64,000 nt of DNA from Microbacterium sp. EST19A. GTDB lineage: Bacteria; Actinomycetota; Actinomycetes; Actinomycetales; Microbacteriaceae. The notes beneath the pieces were generated by a model. That model did not search any database. It saw only the letters and a list, made by a program, of their open reading frames with translations, and had not been told where the DNA came from. Each line of letters starts with the position of its first letter. The first letter of the stretch is position 1. This document shows positions 57,900 to 64,000 of this stretch, piece after piece. The stretch lies in the NCBI RefSeq assembly GCF_019969685.1, contig NZ_JAHXYZ010000001.1, forward strand, positions 992,001-1,056,000, given 5' to 3'. The position numbers and the translations under genes are program-made.

Positions 57900-59797
57900 C
57901 AGAACCGGGGAGCCGTCTGGCACCACGACGCGTCGAAGCCGGTGAGGGCGACGAGCTCGTCGCCCGATTCCATGTCGATGAGGTGCGTCTCGACGTTCTC
58001 CGGCAGCGGCAGCAGCATGCCGTCGTACGGGTTGTTCGACAGGTCGGGGGCGATCACGACGGCGGCGTACTGGCCGCTCGGCGAGGCGCAGGCCTGCAGG
58101 ATCGAGTCGGACGAGCCGACCTCGACCAGCGGGGTGGCGGCGCCGTCGTCGTCGACGCGGACGACGGCCTGCCCGATCGGCATCCCGGACTCGTCGCGGG
58201 CGACGACATGGCGGAGCGTGCCGCCCGGGTACGGAGTGATCGACGTCGCGGTGCCGTAGTCCGGATCGGATGCCGCGAGCGGCGCCTCCGAGCCGTCGGC
58301 GAGGTTGAGCTCCACCACGGTTCCGTCGAGCCGTTCGACGATCGCGGTGTAGGTGCCGCGGGAGATCCCCTGGATCGTGGCCGCGAGGCCCAGCGATTGC
58401 ACGCCCGCATCGGTCGAGCGATCGACCAGCGACAGTGCCCCGTCGAAGTCGATGAACAGCACGGCCGGGCTGTCGGGCACGAACTGCCAGGCGAAGACAC
58501 TGGCCTCGACGCCTGCGACTTCGATGATCTGCGGTTTCTCGTCGCCGTTCAGCGGCTGGGTGACGAGCACGCTCGCTCGCCCTTCCGTGTCGCTGAGCTC
58601 GCGATCGGAGTAGCTGTAGCCGACGAGTCCGCCGCGTTCGGACACCTGGATCGCTCCGACGAACCCGTCGCCGGGGAGCTCGAGCTCGCGCTCGTTCGTG
58701 CCGTCGCGGTCCATGACGAGCAGTCGGGAGCCGTCGTCTTCCTCGACGGAGACGACCAGCTGCGTCGACGTCGCCCGGAAGTCGTTGATCTTGTCGACCG
58801 CGAACACCGGCACGGCCTTCTCGCCGCTGAGGTCGGTGCGGAAGATCGTGTCGTCGCCGTCGGGGTCGCGGCGCAGCAGGAAGATGTTCGACGCCGGAGT
58901 CGAGAAGGTCGTCGTCAGATCGGCCGTCGGCCCCCCGCCGGTGCCCGTGACGTCGGAGACGCGGACGGTGTACTCCGTCGAATCGTCGAGCGGGACGGTG
59001 AAGCGGATGCCGACGCCACGGCCCGACGCGTCGACGGTGAACGGCACGGCGGGTTCGACCGAGACCTGCTTCGCGTCGATATCGGAGAGCGCCTGATTCG
59101 CGGTGATGATGACCCTGCTGCCGGAGGCCTCGATCGCCTGCTCCGGATCGACCTGCACCTCCGAGATGCGCGGCCCCTGCAGCAGGCTGACGATGCCGAA
59201 GCCGGTGCCGACCAGCACGAGGACGCCGAGCACGGCGCCGAGCGAGATGAGGAAGCGACGGGAGGGGAGAGCTCGTCGCGGCAGTTTGGCGCCGGCGGGA
59301 GCGGCCGTGCCCGTGGGTGCCTTGTAGGAGGGCGCCTCGTCGGAGGGAGCCTCGTCGGCGGGCACCTTTCCGGGTGCGGGTTCCTCGGTCGCCACGACAG
59401 GCGCGGCGGGAGCGAAGACGGGTTCCGGGGCGATCGGGATCGCGGGAACGACGGGATCCGCAGTGGCCTCGACGTCATCCCGAGCAGCAGCTTCGAAGGC
59501 GGCCATCTTCCGGGCAGCGGCTTCCTGCTCGGCGATCTCACGTTCACCGGCCTGGCGAACAGCAGCCTCACGAGCGGCAGCCTCACGCACTGCAGCTTCG
59601 CGCGCAGCAGCCGCGTCGCGGCCGGCATCCGGCTCGTCGCTCCCCTGCGCGGTCTCCCCCGCGGGGGCCGTCGCGGAAGCCGTCGCGCGGTCTATCCGCT
59701 CGGCCTCCGCAGCCTCGGCCGCCTCCCGGGCGGCGCGCATCTCGGCGCGGGTCCGCGGCACGGCGGGCACCTCGGGGCGTTCGTCGTCAGTACTCAT
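57899..59797 (-). CDS. Membrane protein: A/E-rich coiled coil, one TM, extracellular Ig-like and beta-propeller-like domains
   Basis: Protein of 632 aa with no recognised family. Residues 1-110 are highly charged and Ala-rich with repeated REAA units (about 64-105), probably a cytoplasmic coiled coil. Pro-rich linker 115-170 has a short APxDEAP repeat. One TM spans about 181-206. Outside are an Ig-like domain (about 209-300) and a beta-propeller-like region to the end (IFLLRRDPDGDDTIFRTDLSGEK, LLVMDRDGTNERELELPGD, in parts, as in TolB/WD-like repeats). It overlaps mpg (TGATG) and the TIGR03943 gene by 11 bp. Likely a surface sensor or scaffold; the link to zinc genes is only positional. Confidence 0.82.
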   Translation of the reverse strand: MSTDDERPEVPAVPRTRAEMRAAREAAEAAEAERIDRATASATAPAGETAQGSDEPDAGRDAAAAREAAVREAAAREAAVRQAGEREIAEQEAAARKMAAFEAAARDDVEATADPVVPAIPIAPEPVFAPAAPVVATEEPAPGKVPADEAPSDEAPSYKAPTGTAAPAGAKLPRRALPSRRFLISLGAVLGVLVLVGTGFGIVSLLQGPRISEVQVDPEQAIEASGSRVIITANQALSDIDAKQVSVEPAVPFTVDASGRGVGIRFTVPLDDSTEYTVRVSDVTGTGGGPTADLTTTFSTPASNIFLLRRDPDGDDTIFRTDLSGEKAVPVFAVDKINDFRATSTQLVVSVEEDDGSRLLVMDRDGTNERELELPGDGFVGAIQVSERGGLVGYSYSDRELSDTEGRASVLVTQPLNGDEKPQIIEVAGVEASVFAWQFVPDSPAVLFIDFDGALSLVDRSTDAGVQSLGLAATIQGISRGTYTAIVERLDGTVVELNLADGSEAPLAASDPDYGTATSITPYPGGTLRHVVARDESGMPIGQAVVRVDDDGAATPLVEVGSSDSILQACASPSGQYAAVVIAPDLSNNPYDGMLLPLPENVETHLIDMESGDELVALTGFDASWCQTAPRF

Positions 59798-60602
59798 ACG
59801 GATCCCCCGGCTCGTCGATCGCGACGACGTCGGTCGGCACGACACGGAGGGTGCCGTCGGCATCCGCTCGGACGGTTCCGGTGACCTCGACCCACTGACC
59901 GGTCGGGTACTCGCCCGGGTCGACGGTGACCGGAAGCGTGGCGGTCTGCGCGTCGATCACGCAGTGCGTGATGACCAGGCGTGTGAGGTTCACGTCGTCG
60001 TCGCCCGAAGCGCCGGGCGTGACGAATCCGGTGAGGGTGACGGCGGCTCCGTCATAGGCGGTGGTGTTCGTCGCGGTGGCGAAGACGCTCGCCCAGTCGC
60101 CGATGCCGAACGTCGAGGTGTCGGCGACCCCGAGCGCCACGTTGTCGGCGCCTGCGAAGAGGGCGCTCTGCTCGCCGGCGCGAGACATCGCCAGTTCGAC
60201 GGACAGCGATGCCGGGGGCAGCACGAGCGCGGCGGCCACCACACCCGTCGCGACCACGCCGCCGGCGACCGCTCCGACCATGGCGAGGGTCTTCCGGGGC
60301 GATGCCGTCGAGCGCGGAGCGTGATCCGCGTCGGCGGCGGCATCCACGGCTGCGGCATCCGTCCCGTGATCGTGCCCGTGGTCGCCCTCTTCGCCGAGCG
60401 GCAGGGCGAACGACCAGACCGCACCGGCGAGGGTCACGACGGCCGCGGCGCACGCGAACCACACGGACTCGGGGCTGATGTAGAGGGTGAGTCGACCGGT
60501 CACGCCGAGGCCGAGGGTGACCACCGCGACGAGGGTCGCGAGTCCGACGCCGAGCCAGCGGGTGCCCAGGGCGCGTGCGCGCGAAGAGGTGTGCTCAGAC
60601 AA
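59787..60602 (-). CDS. TIGR03943 family putative permease subunit
   Basis: Membrane protein of 271 aa. Two N-terminal TMs, a His/Asp-rich loop (GDHGHDHGTDA) that may bind metal, a third TM, and a C-terminal extracellular OB-like domain with VITHCVIDAQT and GQWVEVTGTV, the family signature (YcgQ-like). It is a regular partner of the DUF318/YcgR-type permease encoded upstream, with an 8-bp overlap here. Often grouped with zinc or metal genes; the actual substrate is not known. Confidence 0.85.
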   Translation of the reverse strand: MSEHTSSRARALGTRWLGVGLATLVAVVTLGLGVTGRLTLYISPESVWFACAAAVVTLAGAVWSFALPLGEEGDHGHDHGTDAAAVDAAADADHAPRSTASPRKTLAMVGAVAGGVVATGVVAAALVLPPASLSVELAMSRAGEQSALFAGADNVALGVADTSTFGIGDWASVFATATNTTAYDGAAVTLTGFVTPGASGDDDVNLTRLVITHCVIDAQTATLPVTVDPGEYPTGQWVEVTGTVRADADGTLRVVPTDVVAIDEPGDPYEY

Positions 60603-61641
60603 GGACGTTCACCCCGATCCCGATCGCGAAGGCCGCGGTGACCACGACGCCGACGATGCCGGCCAGTGTGCGCCCGGTGAAGGTCGTGCGCATGAGCGCG
60701 AGCATCTTGATGTCGACGAGGGGCCCGACCAGGAGGAAGGCGACGAGTGCGCCCGACGAGAACGTCGACGCGAACGACAGCGCGAAGAACGCGTCGACGT
60801 TCGAGCAGATGGCGACCGTCATCGCGAGCACCATCATCGCGACGATCGAGAGCACCGGGTTCGAACCGATCGCGAGCAGCATGTCGCGCGGGATCAGCAC
60901 CTGCACCGCCCCGGCGAGCGCGGATCCGATCACGAGAGCGGGCATCACCGCGCGGAGCTCGACCAGGAACTGGGTGAGGCTGCGGCGCACCGGCGTGCCG
61001 GGTTCGTGGGTGACGCGGTCGCACGTGTCGACGAAACGCCGGGTCAGCAGCGAGTCGGGCGAGGGGTGCAGGCTGTAGATCCAGCCGATGAGGTTCGCGA
61101 TCAGGTAGCCGCCGACGAGTCGGGCGATCAGGATGCCGCCGTCCCAGCCGAACGCGGCGTGCGTCGTGAGGATGACGATGGGGTTCACGATCGGGGCGGC
61201 GATCAGGAAGGTCAGGGCTTCCGCGGGAGCGAGTCCGCGCATCATCAGTCCGCGGGCGAAGGGCACGTTGCCGCACTCGCACACCGGGATCACCATCCCG
61301 AGCAGCGACAGCACAGCACGACGGGCCCAGGCGCGCTTCGGCAGCCAGCGATGGATGACATCGGCCGGAAGCCAGACCTGCACCACGATCGAGAGCAGCA
61401 CACCGAGGATCACGAACGGCAGGGCCTCGATGAGCACGCTCAGGGCGAGCGTGAGCCCATCCTGCGCCCGGGTGGGCAGCGAGGCGGGGAACAGCGACGG
61501 CAGGAACCGGTCGACGAGGAACAGGGCCGCGATGATCGCGACGCCCAGACCGACGCCGACCCAGGCCGAGCGCGGCGAACGGGTCGGACGATGCGCATGG
61601 CCCTGGCCCGCGCGGGTCGCCGTGCCTGCCGAGAGGCTCAC
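60595..61641 (-). CDS. DUF318/YcgR-type permease
   Basis: Integral membrane protein of 348 aa with eight to ten TMs. EALPFVILGVLLS, GMVIPVCECGNVPFARGL (paired Cys around E), FLIAAPIVNPIVIL, then AICSNVDAFFALSFAS and the terminal PLVDIKMLALM are family marks. It starts at GTG 61641, overlapping the zur-like stop as GTGA. Inferred partner of TIGR03943 in a putative transporter; possibly metal-related given VCEC and context. Confidence 0.87.
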   Translation of the reverse strand: MSLSAGTATRAGQGHAHRPTRSPRSAWVGVGLGVAIIAALFLVDRFLPSLFPASLPTRAQDGLTLALSVLIEALPFVILGVLLSIVVQVWLPADVIHRWLPKRAWARRAVLSLLGMVIPVCECGNVPFARGLMMRGLAPAEALTFLIAAPIVNPIVILTTHAAFGWDGGILIARLVGGYLIANLIGWIYSLHPSPDSLLTRRFVDTCDRVTHEPGTPVRRSLTQFLVELRAVMPALVIGSALAGAVQVLIPRDMLLAIGSNPVLSIVAMMVLAMTVAICSNVDAFFALSFASTFSSGALVAFLLVGPLVDIKMLALMRTTFTGRTLAGIVGVVVTAAFAIGIGVNVLV

Positions 61642-62054
61642 GCGTTCGCTGCCCGTTCGGCGTCGCGCTTGTTGGTGCACGGGGTGCACAGTCCGAAGAT
61701 GTCGACCACGTGCGCGGCTTCGGTGAACCCGTGGAGAGCCGCGGTGCGGTGAGCCCACTGCTCGACGTCCTTCGCCTCGATCTCGACGGTCAGTCCGCAG
61801 GACCGGCAGATCAGGTGGTGATGGTGGCCCTGGGTCGTACAGGCGCGGTAGAGCGCCTCGCCTTCCGGGCTCTGCAGCGAGTCGGCATCACCGGATGCCG
61901 CGAGCCCGGCGAGGGCGCGGTACACGGTCGCGAGCCCGATGCCGGTGTTGTCCTCACGCAGCGAGGCGTGCAGGTTCTGCGCGCTCACGAAACCGCGCGC
62001 GTCGGCGAGCGCTTCGCGCACGCGTTCGCGCTGCCAGGTGTTCCGCTGAGCCAT
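61638..62054 (-). CDS. zur: Fur family metal-responsive regulator, probably Zur
   Basis: Regulator of 138 aa. HTH region RNTWQRERVREALADARGFVSAQNLHASL in parts, GIGLATVYRALA recognition helix, metal-site GHHHHLICRSCG and a second CxxC (LCTPC) for structural zinc. Context with znuB/znuC and a putative metal permease favours Zur over Fur. TAGAAT ends 6 nt before ATG 62054, so a leaderless promoter separates it from the toxin-antitoxin genes upstream. Confidence 0.87.
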   Translation of the reverse strand: MAQRNTWQRERVREALADARGFVSAQNLHASLREDNTGIGLATVYRALAGLAASGDADSLQSPEGEALYRACTTQGHHHHLICRSCGLTVEIEAKDVEQWAHRTAALHGFTEAAHVVDIFGLCTPCTNKRDAERAANA

Positions 62055-62060
62055 ACGACG

Positions 62061-62066
62061 ATTCTA
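62061..62066 (-). promoter_or_regulatory. -10 box of the zur-like gene (leaderless)
   Basis: TAGAAT on the minus strand ends 6 nt before ATG 62054. Confidence 0.5.
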
Positions 62067-62150
62067 GGCGGCGGCGGTTGGCGAGGGCTGGGAGCGGCAG
62101 CAGTCGGGGCAGCATCGGGTGCGCAGGCGACGATTCACGGATGTGATGAC

Positions 62151-62516
62151 TCACCGAAGCCACCAGATGAACGAGCGCTCCCCGGCTGCCGACGGCGGAT
62201 CCGCGGCGAACGCGATCAAGGCGACTCTCAGGCGCTCGAGTCCGCTCCCGCTCCTGGGAAAGCGAGCGTGATGACAGAAGACGACGCCCGCGTGCGAGGC
62301 CTGCTTGTCTATCGCGAACCCGAATGTCGTCACGTCCTCGGTGATCACGATGCGATGCTCCAGAGTCGCGGTTCGCAGCACCTCAGCATCCTCGGCACCC
62401 CGGAGGTCGTCGCGCTGGACGACCGCGGCAGCGTCGATCCCTGCGGCGCCGAGTGCATCGGCCAACCAGCCCGGGTAGTGCTCGTCGAGGAGGACCCTGA
62501 GTTCAGGCCGCGTCAA
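62151..62516 (-). CDS. DUF5615 family PIN-like toxin
   Basis: A 121-aa protein. LRVLLDEHYPGWLADALGAAG supplies the first acidic residues and VITEDVTTFG the later Asp of a PIN-like fold (Mut7-C-type). Expected to be an RNase toxin. It overlaps the antitoxin-like gene by 14 bp and ends 96 bp from zur. Base composition looks slightly less GC-rich than neighbours. Confidence 0.82.
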   Translation of the reverse strand: MTRPELRVLLDEHYPGWLADALGAAGIDAAAVVQRDDLRGAEDAEVLRTATLEHRIVITEDVTTFGFAIDKQASHAGVVFCHHARFPRSGSGLERLRVALIAFAADPPSAAGERSFIWWLR

Positions 62517-62925
62517 TCGCCTGGCGTCTTTCCCACGCCGCCAGCGCCTCGTCCTGTGCGATGCGGTGCCGCTCGAGTATGCCGTCGATCTCGGCGCGAT
62601 GATCGGCCCAGTAGTTCAAGGCATTCCCGATCGTGCTTTCAGACAGCCCGAGGACCTGCCCCAGAATCTGCGGGGTGCGTGCATCGGGTTCATGCGCCAG
62701 CCACGCCTCCGCGACTGTCCACACCTCTGGGCCATCGACGAGTCGCGCGCGCCGTTCGCCCGTCTCGACCGTGACGAATCGGACGCCGGTGTGCACCTGC
62801 ATCCGCAGCCACTCCTCGACCGCGCTGTTGATGACGCCGGACTTCGTCTGACCCGTCAGGTGGGCGTACTTCGTCAACGCGTCACTGACGGTCGCAGAGA
62901 AGCGAACATTCGTAGGTGCTACCAT
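62503..62925 (-). CDS. Antitoxin: ribbon-helix-helix plus DUF433-like HTH
   Basis: A 140-aa protein. Residues 1-45 (TNVRFSATVSDALTKYAHLTGQTKSGVIN in parts) look like a ribbon-helix-helix; residues 65-125 (PEVWTVAEAWLAHEPDARTPQILGQVLGLSESTIGNALNYW in parts) are like DUF433 HTH domains, the usual partner of DUF5615 toxins. ATG 62925 lies 7 nt below a -10 TACACT that sits in a CTACAGTGTAG palindrome, a plausible autoregulated leaderless promoter. Confidence 0.8.
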   Translation of the reverse strand: MVAPTNVRFSATVSDALTKYAHLTGQTKSGVINSAVEEWLRMQVHTGVRFVTVETGERRARLVDGPEVWTVAEAWLAHEPDARTPQILGQVLGLSESTIGNALNYWADHRAEIDGILERHRIAQDEALAAWERRQAIDAA

Positions 62926-62928
62926 GCA

Positions 62929-62939
62929 CTACAGTGTAG
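62929..62939 (-). promoter_or_regulatory. Palindromic promoter/operator of the toxin-antitoxin pair
   Basis: CTACA-G-TGTAG, 5-bp arms, overlaps the -10 TACACT (minus strand, 62938-62933). TGCTAC/GTAGCA half-sites flank it further out. Fits autoregulation by the antitoxin. Confidence 0.45.
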
Positions 62940-62962
62940 CAGTCCCCCGGATGTCGACGGAT

Positions 62963-63820
62963 TCAGGCCACCCGCCGCACGCGGGCCCGCGCCTTCTGCA
63001 CGATCCAGCACACCACGTAGATCGTGAACGACAGGGTCGTGATGTACGGGCTCACCGGCAGCGTGCCGGCGAGGGCGAGCAGGATGCCGCCGACGGCCGA
63101 GACGAATCCGAACAGGGCGGCGAGCAGCGGAACCGCCACAGGGCCGGCCGTGACGCGCATGGCGGCGGCGGCGGGCGTCACCAGCAGCGCCATGACGAGC
63201 AGCGCGCCGATGATGTGCACGCTCACCGCGACGATGAGGCCGAGCAGCACCATGAAGATCAAGCTCACGGCGCGCGTCGGCACGCCGCGTGCGGCGGCCG
63301 ACTCGGGGTCGAGCGAGTCGAAGCGCAGCGGGTTCCACATCACCAGCAGCCCGATCAGCACGACGACGCTGATGCCGATGAGCCAGCCCAGGTCCGGGCT
63401 CGACACCGACACGATCTGCCCGGTGAGCAGGCTGAACCGGTTGGCGCTGCGGCCGTCGTAGAGGGAGAGGAAGAGGATGCCGAGACCGAGGCCGAACGGC
63501 ATGAGCACGCCGACGATCGAGTTGCGGTCCCGGGCTTTCGCGCCGAGGACGCCGATGAGGATCGCCGCCACGAGCGCCCCGCCGAGCGAACCGGCGACGA
63601 CGCTGCCGCCGAAGAGCAGGGCGGCCGCCGCGCCCGCGAACGAGAGCTCGCTCACCCCGTGCACCGCGAACGCCAGATCGCGCTGCATCACGAAGACGCC
63701 GATCAGTCCGCCGACGATGCCGAGCACCGCACCCGCGATGATCGAGTTCGCGAGCAGGGCGACGAGGTCTCCGTAGTCCTGGAACGAGAAGACGTCGCTC
63801 CAGTCGAGCAGAGGCCTCAT
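62963..63820 (-). CDS. znuB: Zinc/metal ABC transporter permease
   Basis: Membrane subunit of a class 3 metal importer, 285 aa with about eight TMs. SIIAGAVLGIVGGLIGVFVMQRDLAFAVHGVSELSFAGAA in parts and LLVTPAAAAM are hallmarks of ZnuB/MntB. ATG 63820 overlaps the stop of the ATPase gene by 4 bp. Zinc, rather than manganese, is inferred from the zur and zinc-free ribosomal genes nearby. Normally followed by zur; here a toxin-antitoxin pair intervenes. Confidence 0.9.
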   Translation of the reverse strand: MRPLLDWSDVFSFQDYGDLVALLANSIIAGAVLGIVGGLIGVFVMQRDLAFAVHGVSELSFAGAAAALLFGGSVVAGSLGGALVAAILIGVLGAKARDRNSIVGVLMPFGLGLGILFLSLYDGRSANRFSLLTGQIVSVSSPDLGWLIGISVVVLIGLLVMWNPLRFDSLDPESAAARGVPTRAVSLIFMVLLGLIVAVSVHIIGALLVMALLVTPAAAAMRVTAGPVAVPLLAALFGFVSAVGGILLALAGTLPVSPYITTLSFTIYVVCWIVQKARARVRRVA

Positions 63821-64000
63821 GCGGCGCCGCCGTGCTCGTGGTCGCCGTGGTCGTGGTGCGGCTCGGCATCCGGGACTCCGACGACGACCAGCCGGTCACC
63901 GGCGCGGAGCACGAACACCGGAGTGCCGTAGAGGTCGGTGAGCACGCGGGTCTGCAGCACCTCTTCCGGGGTGCCGAGCAGGAACCGTCCGCCGGCGATG
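63817..64000 (-). CDS. znuC: Zinc ABC transporter ATP-binding protein, C-terminal part only
   Basis: The window ends within this gene; 60 C-terminal residues are visible. LLGTPEEVLQTRVLTDLYGTPV is typical of the end of ZnuC-type ATPases, and the tail HHDHGDHEHGG is His-rich and likely zinc-binding. No Walker motifs are in the window. Overlaps znuB by 4 bp. Confidence 0.85.
   Translation of the reverse strand, partial: IAGGRFLLGTPEEVLQTRVLTDLYGTPVFVLRAGDRLVVVGVPDAEPHHDHGDHEHGGAA

Noticed and set aside
1..64000. Prophage, transposon, tRNA or rRNA genes
   Set aside because: No integrase, transposase, portal or capsid-like proteins and no cloverleaf or rRNA-like stretch were seen in the gaps, nearly all of which are below 300 bp.

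Overview
The window reads as chromosomal DNA of a high-GC actinobacterium, most likely Microbacterium or a close Microbacteriaceae relative. The evidence is the strong GC bias, PucR/GAF-PucR regulators, a CopD-CtaG fusion, a C-terminally extended zinc-free S14, DtxR-type iron control, many apparently leaderless promoters (a -10 hexamer exactly 6 nt before the start codon) and dense use of the heptamer GGCATCC/GGATGCC. No rRNA, tRNA, CRISPR array, IS transposase or prophage gene was seen.

1-28.6 kb is a catabolic region, mostly on the minus strand. An operon of DUF917 protein, hydantoinase/oxoprolinase and a peptide-type ABC importer (binding protein, permease, permease-ATPase fusion cut by the window edge) diverges from a PucR regulator (6590-8068). 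A stand-alone CaiB-type CoA transferase follows. Next is a tightly overlapped operon (18484 down to 9411): class II HMG-CoA reductase, HMG-CoA lyase, CaiB CoA transferase, FAS1-like/hot-dog hydratase, PaiB-like FMN protein, ornithine cyclodeaminase and two YtcJ-type amidohydrolases. It diverges from an alpha/beta hydrolase and a GAF-PucR regulator. A second peptide-type ABC importer with a cupin gene (21627-27290) and a sarcosine/N-methyltryptophan oxidase-like flavoenzyme complete the region. The inferred theme is uptake of amide or peptide-like compounds and breakdown of a branched C6 acid (mevalonate, 3-hydroxy-3-methylglutarate or 3-methylglutaconate) to acetyl-CoA and acetoacetate.

28.8-36.6 kb holds an aldo/keto reductase, a MalY/PatB aminotransferase, a YeeZ-like dinucleotide-binding protein, a GntR regulator, and a copper operon (copZ, secreted His-rich protein, copA) driven by a promoter with two CsoR-type operators. 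The copper operon is bracketed by two gene remnants.

36.6-55.9 kb is a run of small self-regulated modules and housekeeping genes: WYL regulator with epoxide hydrolase and quinone oxidoreductase, MarR with an MFS exporter, GPP34, aquaporin, APC permease, CorA, a degenerate serine hydrolase, DUF2470 with iron-regulated heme oxygenase, Pif1-like helicase, CopD-CtaG, HU, TetR with an alpha/beta hydrolase, and a DUF559 nuclease-like protein.

56.3-64 kb is zinc-themed: zinc-free paralogues of S14, L33 and L28, mpg, a coiled-coil/propeller membrane protein, the TIGR03943 and DUF318 pair, a Zur/Fur regulator, and znuB and znuC, with a DUF433/DUF5615 toxin-antitoxin pair lodged between zur and znuB. 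A family of short hairpin-forming repeats lies just 3' of several genes.
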